The position numbers and the translations under genes are program-made. The notes under the pieces are model-generated. The model ran no database searches. It saw only the letters and a list, made by a program, of their open reading frames with translations, and was not told the origin of the DNA. From assembly GCF_026017845.1 (NCBI RefSeq), contig NZ_CP100416.1, forward strand, positions 10,034,338-10,098,337: a DNA stretch of 64,000 nucleotides. Direction: 5' to 3'. The DNA is from Amycolatopsis mediterranei (GTDB lineage: Bacteria > Actinomycetota > Actinomycetes > Mycobacteriales > Pseudonocardiaceae). Positions 17,239-25,514 of this stretch are shown in pieces (position 1 is the stretch's first letter; every line of letters starts with the position of its first letter).

Positions 17239-18219
17239 GTGAGCACGCTCAGTAACACACGCACGTCGGGGGCGACGGCCGCGCGCCTCGCCGCGGGGAC
17301 GGTGGCGCTCGGCGCCGCGACCCTCGGTTACGCCGTCGGCATCGAACGGCGCCGCTGGACCCTCCGCACCGCCGAACTGCCGGTGCTGGCGCCCGGCGCC
17401 CGGCCGTTCACCGTCCTGCACGTCTCGGACCTGCACATGCTGCCCGGTCACCACAGCAAGCAGCGCTGGGTCGCCGCGCTCGACGAGCTGAACCCGGACC
17501 TGGTGGTCAACACCGGCGACAACCTGTCGCACCGGACGGCCGTTCCGTCGGTGCTGCGGGCGCTGGGGCCGCTGCTCGACCGGCCCGGGGTGTTCGTCTT
17601 CGGCAGCAACGACTACTACGCGCCCAAGCCGAAGAACCCGGCCCGCTACCTGATGCCGCGGGGCAAGAAGAAGCGCATCCACGGCGTCCAGCTGCCGTGG
17701 CGCGACCTGCGCGCGGCGTTCGTCGAGCACGGCTGGACCGACCTGACGCACGTCCGCCGCACGATCGACGTCGGCGGGCAGCGCGTGTTCGCGGCCGGCG
17801 TCGACGACCCCCACCTGCGCCGAGACCGCTACACCGACATCGCGGGCCCGGCCGACAGCGGCGCGGCCGTCCGCATCGGCGTGACGCACTCGCCGGAGCC
17901 GCGGGTGCTCGACACGTTCGCCACGGACGGTTACGACCTGGTCCTGGCGGGCCACACCCACGGCGGCCAGCTCCGGCTCCCGGGTTACGGCGCGATCGTC
18001 ACCAACTGTGACCTGGATCGCAGCCGTGCGCGGGGCGCTTCGCGGTGGGGAGCGCACATGTGGCTGCACGTCTCGGCCGGGTTGGGGACGTCGCCGTGGG
18101 CCCCGGCCAGGTTCGCGTGCCCGCCGGAGGCGAGCCTGTTGACCCTGGTCCCGCGCGGTTCGGGGTCGTCGGACTCCCGTAAGTCGGCCCCCCGTAAAGC
18201 CCGCGACACCGTCCGCTAG
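17239..18219 (+). CDS. Membrane-anchored metallophosphoesterase (Rv3683-like)
   Basis: The 326-residue protein starts with a hydrophobic helix (about 14-34). The calcineurin-like motifs follow in order: HVSDLHMLPGHH, NTGDNLS, GSNDYY (a variant of GNHD), GVTHSPEP and AGHTHGGQLRLP. These bind two metals and cleave phosphoesters, lipid phosphates or nucleotides. The family includes the YkuE/LpxH-like enzymes. A Ser instead of the usual His-Asp pairing at GSND is normal for this subgroup. GTG 17239 lies directly at the end of a short divergent gap from the kinase gene. Basic Ser-rich tail. Confidence 0.88.
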   Translation: MSTLSNTRTSGATAARLAAGTVALGAATLGYAVGIERRRWTLRTAELPVLAPGARPFTVLHVSDLHMLPGHHSKQRWVAALDELNPDLVVNTGDNLSHRTAVPSVLRALGPLLDRPGVFVFGSNDYYAPKPKNPARYLMPRGKKKRIHGVQLPWRDLRAAFVEHGWTDLTHVRRTIDVGGQRVFAAGVDDPHLRRDRYTDIAGPADSGAAVRIGVTHSPEPRVLDTFATDGYDLVLAGHTHGGQLRLPGYGAIVTNCDLDRSRARGASRWGAHMWLHVSAGLGTSPWAPARFACPPEASLLTLVPRGSGSSDSRKSAPRKARDTVR

Positions 18220-18248
18220 ACTTCTCCACGACCCGTTAAGCAGTACCT

Positions 18249-18322
18249 CGGGGTGTGGCGCAGCTTGGTAGCGTGCCTCGTTCGGGTCGAGGAGGTCGTG
18301 GGTTCGAATCCCGCCACCCCGA
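18249..18322 (+). tRNA. tRNA-Pro (anticodon CGG)
   Basis: The 74-nt cloverleaf has acceptor stem CGGGGTG/CACCCCG, D-arm with AGCTTGGTA, anticodon stem CCTCG/CGAGG around loop TTCGGGT (anticodon CGG), and T-loop GTTCGAATC. A is the discriminator and no CCA is encoded. The CGG anticodon reads CCG, a major Pro codon at this GC content. Confidence 0.95.
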
Positions 18323-18330
18323 CGAGAGCG

Positions 18331-18390
18331 CCGAGAGGGCCGGTGTGTTGGCGGAAAACGCCAACCGTGCCGGCCCTCTCGGTGTTTTTT
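18331..18390 (+). terminator. Strong terminator after tRNA-Pro
   Basis: CCGAGAGGGCCGG (from 18331) pairs with CCGGCCCTCTCGG (to 18382). An inner GTTGGCG/CGCCAAC stem lies inside, and TGTTTTTT follows. It is a rare example here of a canonical U-tract terminator. Confidence 0.92.
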
Positions 18391-18449
18391 GGGGTCGAAC
18401 CCCAAACCCCGCCGGGCGGCTTCGCCCCCGGACCCCCGCGCCTCCCGGG

Positions 18450-19229
18450 CTATCGCGTGGCCGTCACCTCGACCCAGCACTGGCTGAAGTCGCCGTCGCC
18501 GCTGCGGACCCACGTCTGGGCCGAGCGGGCCGCACTTGCCAGCTGGTCGCGGTCGCGGCCGAACTGCGGGTCCGCCACCGCTTCACCCAGCCGGGACTCC
18601 ACGTACTTCGCCAGCCCCCGGTACGTCATGTCCTCGCGGTAGCGGGCGCGCGAGACGATCTCGGTGAACCCCGCCGACGCGCAGTGGTCCGCGATCGTGC
18701 GGCCGGCGAACGGGTCGCCGCCCGCCCGGCGGCGCAGCAGGTAGTGCCCGCGCAGAGCGGCGTCGACGTTCGCCGTCTTGGGGCGCAGGCGGGCCTTGCT
18801 CCAGTCCGATGTGGACAACGCGAGCCGTCCGCCGGGGCGAAGCACCCGGTGCAGCTCCGCCAGCGCGTCCCGCGGGGCGGCCAGGTGCTCGAACAGCGCA
18901 TGGGAAAACGCCACGTCCACGCTGCCGTCCGCGAACGGCAGGTCGTACGCCGACGCCACCAGGAAGTCCACTGTGGAGCGTCCGGCGCGGCGGGCTGCGT
19001 CCCGGGCCATCGCCACCTGGCCCGCGTCACGGTCGACGCCCGTCACCCGGGCCTCCGCGGCCAGGCCCAGGGTGATCGAGCCGGGGCCGCAGCCGAGGTC
19101 GACCACCCACATCCCCGGCCGGAACAGGGGCTGGGCGAACGTCGCGCGCTCCGCCGCCGTGCGCGCGGACATCATCGACACCGCGTCTCGCCCGTAGCCC
19201 GGCGCGTAACCCTCCAGCACCCCGCACAC
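18450..19229 (-). CDS. SAM-dependent class I methyltransferase
   Basis: The protein (up to 259 residues) has the SAM-binding motif VVDLGCGPGSITLGLA, acidic motif II VTGVDRDAGQ, LPFADGSVDVAFSHALFEHL and VLRPGGRLALS, typical of UbiE/COQ5-like methyltransferases. Substrate is unknown. The C-terminal half (about 160-259) holds the acceptor-binding region. GTG 19229 is the longest start, and internal GTG codons are alternatives. Only 30 bp separate it from the divergent peptidase gene, so the promoters overlap. Confidence 0.87.
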   Translation of the reverse strand: MCGVLEGYAPGYGRDAVSMMSARTAAERATFAQPLFRPGMWVVDLGCGPGSITLGLAAEARVTGVDRDAGQVAMARDAARRAGRSTVDFLVASAYDLPFADGSVDVAFSHALFEHLAAPRDALAELHRVLRPGGRLALSTSDWSKARLRPKTANVDAALRGHYLLRRRAGGDPFAGRTIADHCASAGFTEIVSRARYREDMTYRGLAKYVESRLGEAVADPQFGRDRDQLASAARSAQTWVRSGDGDFSQCWVEVTATR

Positions 19230-19259
19230 AGTACGGCCAGAAGGTGGCAGGATCGAGGG

Positions 19260-21110
19260 GTGAGCACGCAGTCAGCCAACCAATTCCCGCCCGCGGTGGT
19301 CCCGGACCGGCTGTTCGACGACGCCGAAGCCGAAGCCCGCTGGCGCGCCCGCTTCCACGCCCCGCGCATCTCCGTGCCCGAGTGGGCCCGCGACGCCCCC
19401 GAAGCCAACGTTTACGTCTCCAACGCCAGCGGTGTCTGGGAGGTCTACGCCTGGAACCGCGCGACGGACGAGCACCGCCGCGTCACCGACCGGCCCAACG
19501 GCACCCTGCAGTCCACGCCGTCCCCGGACGGCGAGTGGATCTGGTGGTTCGACGACACCGACGGCGACGAGTTCGGCTCCTGGGTCCGCGAGCCGTTCGC
19601 CGCGACCGAGGGCAGCAAGCCGGAGAAGGCCGTCCCGGACGTCCACGACGGCTACCAGGCCGGGCTCGAGATCGGCGCGAAGGTTGTCGCGGTCGGCGTC
19701 TCGACCGACGACGGCAGCGAGCTGTTCGCCCGGATCGGCGGCGAGACGCGCCGCTTCTACAGCCACCCGGACGACGCCGGCATCGCGTCCCTGTCCCGCG
19801 ACGAAAGCCTGATCGCCATCTCGCACTCCGAGCACGGCGACTCGCGCCACCCCGCGCTGCGGGTGCTCGCGACCGACGGGTTCGGGACCGTCGCCGAAAA
19901 GTGGGACGGTGCGGGCAAGGCCCTCTCCGCCCTCGAATTCTCGCCACTGCCCGGCGACCAGCGGCTGCTGGTGCTGCACGAGCGCCGCGGTCGCGAGGAA
20001 CTGCTCGTCTGGGACGTCCGGGCCGACACCGAAACCGAAATCGAACTGGACCTGCCCGGCGAGGTAGTCGCGGGCTGGTACCCGGATGCGCGAGCCCTGC
20101 TGGTCGTCCAATTCCACGAGGGCCGCAGTTCGTTGTACCGCTACGAACTCGACACGGCCGAATTGTCCTCATTGGACACCCCGGCCGGCCGGATCGGCGG
20201 GGCGGGCGTCCGCCCGGACGGCACGGTCGAGTACTCGTGGTCGAGCGCCGCCGAGCCGCCCGCGGTGCGGGCGCGGACCAGCGACGGGACCGACTCGATC
20301 CTGCTCGAACCGCCGGGTGAGCGGGCGCCGGGGTCGGAGCCGGTGACCCACGCGTTCGTCGAAGGCGTCGGCGGCCGGATCCACGCGCTCGTCTCGCGGC
20401 CTTCGGGCGCGCCGGACGGTCCGCTGCCCACGGTGTTCTCCCTGCACGGCGGCCCGCACGCGGCGGACGAGGACCGCTTCTCCGCCTACCGCGCGACCTG
20501 GCTCGACGCCGGGTTCGCCGTGGTCGAGGTCAACTACCGCGGCTCGACCGGCTACGGCTCGGCCTGGCGCGACGCCATCGAAGGCCGTCCCGGCCTGACC
20601 GAGCTGGAAGACGTCGCCGCGGTCCACGACTGGGCCATCCAAAGTGGACTCGCCGACCCGGCGAAGTGCGTCGTGAACGGCGCTTCGTGGGGCGGCTACC
20701 TGTCCCTGCTCGCGCTCGGCACGCAGCCGTCGCGGTGGGCGGCGGGTGTCGCCGGGGTGCCGGTGGCGGACTACGTCGCCGCGTACGAGGACGAGATGGA
20801 GCAGCTGCGCTCGTTCGACCGGGGAATCTTCGGCGGCTCGCCGGAGGACGTGCCCGCGGTGTACCGGGAGTGCTCGCCGATCACCTACGTCGACGCGGTC
20901 AAGGCGCCGGTGCTCGTGCTGGCCGGCGACAACGACCCGCGCTGCCCGATCCGCCAGATCGAGAACTACCTCGACCGGCTCGGCGGCCGTGACCTGCACC
21001 ACGAGTTCTACCGCTACGACGCGGGCCACGGCTCGCTGGTGATCGCCGAGACGATCAAGCAGACCTCGATCGAGGTCCACTTCGCGCTGCGGGCCCTCGG
21101 CCTGCGCTGA
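19260..21110 (+). CDS. S9-family prolyl-oligopeptidase-like serine peptidase
   Basis: The 616-residue cytosolic protein has an N-terminal beta-propeller-like half and a C-terminal alpha/beta-hydrolase. The nucleophile motif is GASWGGY (Ser about 476), with catalytic Asp in LAGDNDPRCP and His in DAGHGS. FSLHGGPHAADED is the oxyanion loop. This is the acylaminoacyl-peptidase/dipeptidyl-peptidase pattern of family S9. It likely removes N-terminal or acylated residues from short peptides. GTG 19260 follows GAGGG by very few bases, so a leaderless or weakly initiated message is possible. Confidence 0.9.
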   Translation: MSTQSANQFPPAVVPDRLFDDAEAEARWRARFHAPRISVPEWARDAPEANVYVSNASGVWEVYAWNRATDEHRRVTDRPNGTLQSTPSPDGEWIWWFDDTDGDEFGSWVREPFAATEGSKPEKAVPDVHDGYQAGLEIGAKVVAVGVSTDDGSELFARIGGETRRFYSHPDDAGIASLSRDESLIAISHSEHGDSRHPALRVLATDGFGTVAEKWDGAGKALSALEFSPLPGDQRLLVLHERRGREELLVWDVRADTETEIELDLPGEVVAGWYPDARALLVVQFHEGRSSLYRYELDTAELSSLDTPAGRIGGAGVRPDGTVEYSWSSAAEPPAVRARTSDGTDSILLEPPGERAPGSEPVTHAFVEGVGGRIHALVSRPSGAPDGPLPTVFSLHGGPHAADEDRFSAYRATWLDAGFAVVEVNYRGSTGYGSAWRDAIEGRPGLTELEDVAAVHDWAIQSGLADPAKCVVNGASWGGYLSLLALGTQPSRWAAGVAGVPVADYVAAYEDEMEQLRSFDRGIFGGSPEDVPAVYRECSPITYVDAVKAPVLVLAGDNDPRCPIRQIENYLDRLGGRDLHHEFYRYDAGHGSLVIAETIKQTSIEVHFALRALGLR

Positions 21111-21113
21111 CAC

Positions 21114-21146
21114 CCCGCCGGGAGGCCGGACCGGTCTCCCGGCGGG
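21114..21146. terminator. Bidirectional terminator
   Basis: CCCGCCGGGAG (21114-21124) pairs exactly with CTCCCGGCGGG (21136-21146), with a small inner CCGG/CCGG stem. It lies between the converging peptidase and tautomerase genes. Confidence 0.88.
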
Positions 21147-21332
21147 TCAGCGTTCGGAGTGCAGGACGCCGCCGGTCGCCCAGTGGTCGGCGCCGACCTC
21201 GACGAGCGTCACCTGCACGCCTTCGGGCTTGCCGCCGCAGGTGCGGATGAAGGCGTCGGTCAGCTCCCGGACCAGGGCGCTCTTCTGGGCCGGCGTGCGA
21301 CCGGGGAACATGGCAACGCTGATCATCGGCAT
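21147..21332 (-). CDS. 4-oxalocrotonate tautomerase-family protein
   Basis: The 61-residue protein MPMISVAMFPGRTPAQKSAL... exposes Pro after Met removal, the catalytic residue of this family, and has the typical FPGRTPAQKSALVRELTDAF helix. It would interconvert keto and enol forms of a small acid. It follows the FemAB-like operon with a 32-bp gap and may be co-transcribed, but its chemistry has no obvious link to those genes. Confidence 0.85.
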   Translation of the reverse strand: MPMISVAMFPGRTPAQKSALVRELTDAFIRTCGGKPEGVQVTLVEVGADHWATGGVLHSER

Positions 21333-21364
21333 GGCGGCTCCTGCAGTTGGGTGACGCCCGGAAG

Positions 21365-22384
21365 CTAGCACCACGCCGGGATGGCAGCCGCGTACTGGGG
21401 TACGAGCCGCGCGCCCAGCGTCGCCTTCATCTCGGCCATCTTCTTCCCGAACACCATGGACGCGCGCCCGTTCTCGATCGCCCAGCGCACTGCTTCGCCG
21501 TAGAAGTGGAAGTACAGGTTGGGCCGGCCGCCGTCCTCCGGGGGCACTGCGCCCCAGTGCCGGGCGATCGGGACCGTCGGGTGGTCGAACAGGGTGGCCA
21601 AGGCGAGCAGCCGGCCGGTGCGCGTGTCGTGGTACTCGACCACCCGGACGTCGGGCTGGCGCAGCAGCGCCGTCAGGTAGCCGGTGAAGTGCGGCAGCGG
21701 CACGATCGGCACGTCGCGGTGCTTGTGTTCGTTGTGCCGGAGCACCTCCGCGATGGCGACCGGGTCGGCTTCCTTGCCCGGCACGCACCGCACCTCGACC
21801 GACGGATCGGCGTCGAAGGTGCGGAAGATCTTGCGCAGGTTCTGCTTCCGCTTCCGGGCCAGGGAGTTCATCCAGTCGTCGCGGGAGCCGAACGCCGAGA
21901 CGTCGAGCACGGCGACGTCCTCGGTCCGCCGCACCAGCCGGAACCGGCCGGAGACGGCGGGCAGGCCCACCTCCCCGACCTGCCGCAGCAGCAGCCCGCC
22001 GAACCCCGGCCCGAGCGCGGCCCGCATCGCCGGGACGTACGTTTCGAGCAGCCGCCGCACGCCACCGTCGGCATCGTCCTCGGCGAACCACCAGCCGGGT
22101 TGCGAACTCGCGCCGGGCCCCCGGACGTCGAGACCGCCCACGCGGCCCCGGCCCGCACCCGCGAACCGGTTCCGCCGGGTGCGGCCGGTGACCCACGCGG
22201 CGCTGACCACCCCGCACGGCCGGTCCCCGTCCCGGAACACCGTGATCGGCTGCGGGGTCCGCGCCGCCCAGGCCTGCGTGACGAGCACCTCCCAGCTCCA
22301 GTCCGCCCGGAGCCCGGCTTGCTCGCGCAACACGGTCCAGTACCCGGGTTCCGGGTCGTGGCGCGGGTCGAGGACGTCGATCAT
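21365..22384 (-). CDS. FemAB/GNAT-type transferase, copy C
   Basis: This 339-residue protein has two GNAT-like halves. The N-terminal motif DPRHDPEPGYWTVLREQ matches its two neighbours. The second half has LLALATLFDHPTVPIARHWG and LYFHFYGEAVRWAIENGRAS, like the peptidoglycan-type FemAB/PF04339 fold. FemAB relatives move amino acids from aminoacyl-tRNA, and other members acylate sugars, so the donor is uncertain. It is the most divergent of the three: it lacks the PVWDYEL segment and the PRPVLGR ending. ATG 22384 overlaps the stop of copy B (ATGA). Confidence 0.78.
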   Translation of the reverse strand: MIDVLDPRHDPEPGYWTVLREQAGLRADWSWEVLVTQAWAARTPQPITVFRDGDRPCGVVSAAWVTGRTRRNRFAGAGRGRVGGLDVRGPGASSQPGWWFAEDDADGGVRRLLETYVPAMRAALGPGFGGLLLRQVGEVGLPAVSGRFRLVRRTEDVAVLDVSAFGSRDDWMNSLARKRKQNLRKIFRTFDADPSVEVRCVPGKEADPVAIAEVLRHNEHKHRDVPIVPLPHFTGYLTALLRQPDVRVVEYHDTRTGRLLALATLFDHPTVPIARHWGAVPPEDGGRPNLYFHFYGEAVRWAIENGRASMVFGKKMAEMKATLGARLVPQYAAAIPAWC

Positions 22385-23448
22385 CGGCCCAGCACCGGCC
22401 GGGGCACGGCCACCGAGAACAGGCTCCGCGCGCCGAAGCCCAACGCGGACTTCTCGGGCAGCATGGCCCGGCCCGCGGTCAGCTCCGGCCGGCGGGCGGC
22501 GATCATGTGCGCCACGCACTTCGCGTAGCAGTCGACATAGAGACCTTTCCGGCCACCGGCCGCGCTCGGCCGCGCCGCCCAGTGGTGGACCGCGCAGCCG
22601 CTCTCGTGGTCGATCATCGTGTTGAAGCCGAGCAGCCGCCCGGCGCCGTCGCGATAGGTGCGGGTCAGCACGTCCGGCCGCCGGACGAGCGCGTCGAGGT
22701 ACCCGGACGCGATCGGGCTGCGGGTGTCCAGGTGCAGCCCGCCGACACGCGAGCGCTGGCCGCCCGCCCACGCGCGTTCGTCCTGCCGGGCGCGGTGGGC
22801 GTTGAGCAGCACCGCCAGCTCGTGCGGGTCGAGGTCGGTGCGCCCGAACGCCGCTTCGGTGGCGACGCCGGCGTGCAGGTACCGCCGGACCTCGGGGCTC
22901 AGCGACGACTCCCACTCGGCCGGCGTGGCGTACGTGTTGCGCAGCACGGCGGCCGGATCGATCTCCCGGCTGACCCGGCCGCGGCCCGCCAGCACCGGCA
23001 CCAGCTCCGGGTTCATCGCCCGGTAGACCACCCCGAGCAGGCCGGCACCGACGTGCTGCCGCAGCGCCCGTTCGAACTCGCGGATCGCCTCGCGCCGCGA
23101 AGGCGCGTCGAGGTCATCGTCGAACACGCACGCCGGATAGCCGCTCAGCAGCGGGAGGTAGACCTCGGCCCAGCGCAGGGGGAACCGGCCACCGGACACC
23201 GGCGCGAACTCCCGCGAACCCCAGCCGCGGCATACCATCACCGACAGTGCGCCGACGACCCGGGCGCCCAGCCGGACGACCGCGAGCACCGGCGGGTTCT
23301 TCGCCAGCCACGCCTCGCGGCGCAGCAGCTCGTAATCCCACACCGGCGGCAGGGACCGGTTGCGGAACTCCGTCCAGCCGCCGGGCCGCGGGTCGATCCG
23401 CGGGTCGTGGATGTCCACTGCCGACGTCGTCACAGCGGGAGCGGTCAT
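22381..23448 (-). CDS. FemAB/GNAT-type transferase, copy B
   Basis: The 355-residue protein begins MTAPAVTTSAVDIHDPRIDP and contains PVWDYELLRREAWLAKNP, VVGALSVMVCRGW and WAEVYLPLLSGYP. The second-half motifs are LLGFNTMIDHESGCAVHHWA and GLYVDCYAKCVAHMIAARRP. It ends PRPVLGR, identical to copy A. The two-lobed FemAB-like architecture suggests acyl or aminoacyl transfer onto an envelope precursor. ATG 23448 overlaps the copy A stop, and its own stop overlaps the copy C start, so the three copies are translated as a chain. Confidence 0.8.
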   Translation of the reverse strand: MTAPAVTTSAVDIHDPRIDPRPGGWTEFRNRSLPPVWDYELLRREAWLAKNPPVLAVVRLGARVVGALSVMVCRGWGSREFAPVSGGRFPLRWAEVYLPLLSGYPACVFDDDLDAPSRREAIREFERALRQHVGAGLLGVVYRAMNPELVPVLAGRGRVSREIDPAAVLRNTYATPAEWESSLSPEVRRYLHAGVATEAAFGRTDLDPHELAVLLNAHRARQDERAWAGGQRSRVGGLHLDTRSPIASGYLDALVRRPDVLTRTYRDGAGRLLGFNTMIDHESGCAVHHWAARPSAAGGRKGLYVDCYAKCVAHMIAARRPELTAGRAMLPEKSALGFGARSLFSVAVPRPVLGR

Positions 23449-24485
23449 CGGCCCAGTACCGGCCTCGGTGCCGCGGCCGCGTAGAGCTTGCGCGGCAGGA
23501 AACCGAGCTCCCCCTTGAGCTCGTTCATGCCACGGCCCGCCGACAGTTCCTTCGCCCCGCGCTGCGCCATGAACCGCACCGCGCGGACGTAGGAGTCGAA
23601 GTACAGGCCCGAACCCCGGCCGCGCTCGTCCAGCGGCAGCGCCGCCCAATGCTGCATGCAGGGGCTGTCCGGGTGGTCGAGCAGGGTGTTCACCGCGAGC
23701 AGCCGGCCGCTGGGATCGGCGTAGGTGAGCGTGTGCACGTCCGGCCGCCGGACGAACCGGTGCAGGAAGCCGGCCGACGGGATCGTGCGCGTGTCCAGCG
23801 GCAGCTTCCCGTAACGCCCCCGGTGTTCCTTGATCAACGCGGCGACCTCGGCGGCGTCGACGTCGTCGCGGCCGGGCCCCCCACGCACCGTCAGCTCCGG
23901 GTCTTCGGCGATCCGGCGGCGCCGCCGTCGCAGACTGGAGCGCCGGGCACTCGGGAGCGTCTTGAGCCAGTCCTCTTCGGACTCGAACCGGTTCTCCAGC
24001 ACGGCCGTGGGTTCCGCCGGCCGGACCAGACGGCCCCGGCCCGCCGCGTGCCCCGCGAACTCCCCGTCGATCGCGCGGTAGAGCACGCCGAGCAGGCCGG
24101 TCCCGAGGTGCCGCCGCAGCGCCCGTTCGAAGGCCCGTACCAGCGCGGCCCGATCACCGGCCGGGAAACCCGGCGCGAACACGATGCCCGGATAACCGCT
24201 CAGCCACGGCTGGTACACCTCGGCCCAGAACGGCCGCATCGACCGCCGTCCCGGCGCGGGCGCGAACCGCGGAGCCAGCCACGGGCGGCAAACCAGCACG
24301 GACATCCCGGCCACGACCTCGCCGCCGTCCGTCGCGACGACCACTTGCTGCGGGTTGCGCGCGCCCCACGCCTCGATGCCCATCAGCTCGTAGTCCCACA
24401 CCGGGTGCAGCCGCGCGGTCCTGGAGAACTCGGCCCAGCCCGCGGGTGCCGGGTCCACGCGGGGATCGTGGAACTCGAACCTCAT
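23445..24485 (-). CDS. FemAB/GNAT-type transferase, copy A
   Basis: The 346-residue protein starts MRFEFHDPRVDPAPAGWAEF and has PVWDYELMGIEAWGARNP and FWAEVYQPWLSGYP. A very basic segment RRSSLRRRRRRIAED lies near 183, followed by LLAVNTLLDHPDSPCMQHWA and LYFDSYVRAVRFMAQRGAKELSAG. It shares these blocks and the PRPVLGR ending with copy B, which shows tandem duplication. The basic patch could bind RNA (as expected if aminoacyl-tRNA is the donor) or polyphosphate/lipid phosphates; this is speculative. Overlap ATGA with the ligase-like gene upstream. Confidence 0.8.
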   Translation of the reverse strand: MRFEFHDPRVDPAPAGWAEFSRTARLHPVWDYELMGIEAWGARNPQQVVVATDGGEVVAGMSVLVCRPWLAPRFAPAPGRRSMRPFWAEVYQPWLSGYPGIVFAPGFPAGDRAALVRAFERALRRHLGTGLLGVLYRAIDGEFAGHAAGRGRLVRPAEPTAVLENRFESEEDWLKTLPSARRSSLRRRRRRIAEDPELTVRGGPGRDDVDAAEVAALIKEHRGRYGKLPLDTRTIPSAGFLHRFVRRPDVHTLTYADPSGRLLAVNTLLDHPDSPCMQHWAALPLDERGRGSGLYFDSYVRAVRFMAQRGAKELSAGRGMNELKGELGFLPRKLYAAAAPRPVLGR

Positions 24486-25240
24486 GTGAGGACGACCGGG
24501 GTGCCGTGGCGCGGGCAGGGGGCGATCTCGCCGCGCACCCCACCGGCCGGCAGGACGTCGACGAACCGGGGGGAATCCTGGCGCAGCAGGGTGAAGGCGA
24601 GGCCGCCGTCCGTCGGCCGCGCGTAGACGTGCGGCCAGTCGAGGTGCCACCGGCCGCAGTTCCCCAGTGCGCCGAGGTACCCGAGCACGGGGTCGTGCAG
24701 CACGCCGTAGGGACCGCTGTCCAGCGAGTCGAGTTCGCGGTGCGGCACCGCCTCGACGCGGTCGTCACCGGGGAACGCGGCGATGGCCTTGTCGTCACCG
24801 ACCACGAGCACGCGGTGATCCCGGTGCAGGGTGGCCGTCAGCTCGCGAAGCACCGACGCGTTCGGCCCGTCCGGGTCCGCGACGCAGCCACGCACCCCCT
24901 TCGGCAGGTCGGCAGGCGGCCGCAAGTCGTCCGGTCCGAGCAGGACGACCAGGCTCCCGGGCCCGGGAGCCCGTGCCGTCCGCAGCACCCGGCCGAGACC
25001 GCGCACGGGATCGGGCCGAGGCGCGCCGCCGGCGAGCGGGACCAGGTCGACGAGCTTGTGCACGGCTTCCGCAAGGGGCGCCGCGCCACCGTTCGTCCCG
25101 GTGCGACCGGGCACGACGACCGGGTCCTCCCGGCCGTCGAGCGCCCAGCGCTCGCGGTAGAACGGCACGGTGGCGAACGCCGACCGCACCGCCCGCTTAT
25201 AGGCGGCACGCCAAACCAAGGACACCCCCGGATTCCCCAT
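24482..25240 (-). CDS. Small adenylate-ligase-like protein (PaaK/CapK-type remnant or minimal form)
   Basis: The 252-residue protein starts MGNPGVSLVWRAAYKRAVRS with ATVPFYRERW, as in phenylacetate-CoA-ligase/CapK-like adenylating enzymes. It ends with a segment RPTDGGLAFTLLRQDSPRFVDVLPAG that resembles their late beta-domain. It lacks the usual AMP-binding SSGTTG loop, and the middle is Pro/Asp/Gly rich. It is half the length of an active ligase, so it may be non-catalytic or bind a carrier or adenylate. ATG 25240 is the first gene of the minus operon. The longer frame upstream is not protein-like. Confidence 0.65.
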   Translation of the reverse strand: MGNPGVSLVWRAAYKRAVRSAFATVPFYRERWALDGREDPVVVPGRTGTNGGAAPLAEAVHKLVDLVPLAGGAPRPDPVRGLGRVLRTARAPGPGSLVVLLGPDDLRPPADLPKGVRGCVADPDGPNASVLRELTATLHRDHRVLVVGDDKAIAAFPGDDRVEAVPHRELDSLDSGPYGVLHDPVLGYLGALGNCGRWHLDWPHVYARPTDGGLAFTLLRQDSPRFVDVLPAGGVRGEIAPCPRHGTPVVLT

Positions 25241-25310
25241 GGCGCAGGAGTCTGAGCCATCCGATCGGGTTTGGGAAGCAACTTCACGGAAGAACAGACC
25301 GAATGCCCTA

Positions 25311-25322
25311 AAGTCGCGACTT
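25311..25322. promoter_or_regulatory. 12-bp perfect palindrome between the divergent operons
   Basis: AAGTCGCGACTT is self-complementary and lies in the 270-bp gap between the ligase-like gene and the leader ORF. A short GGAATTCC palindrome lies about 20 bp further on, and a TTATAACT -10-like element is near 25385. Such a site could be bound by one regulator controlling both operons. Confidence 0.45.
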
Positions 25323-25442
25323 CCTCCCTGGGCTGAAAGGAGGAATTCCCGCCGAGGCCGTCCCCAAACGGAAGCTTTTCTGCTTATAACTCGCAGGTCG
25401 CACAGACAGGCAAGCCGCCTTACCGGATCCACTGGGGGATTC

Positions 25443-25514
25443 ATGAGTAGTAATACCACGTTCGGTGACCGAATGACCACGAGACCCGCCCGGCGCGCCA
25501 GGCGCCGGCGATGA
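25443..25514 (+). CDS. 23-residue Arg-rich leader peptide coupled to the glycosyltransferase
   Basis: ATG 25443, preceded by GGGGGATTC, encodes MSSNTTFGDRMTTRPARR and a run of Arg, and stops at TGA 25512-25514. The glycosyltransferase ATG 25511 overlaps that stop (ATGA) and has no ribosome site of its own, so its translation probably depends on this ORF. The start is preceded by relatively AT-rich DNA, then the codons turn GC-rich. It may act only as a translational coupler or sense arginine supply. Confidence 0.5.
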   Translation: MSSNTTFGDRMTTRPARRARRRR

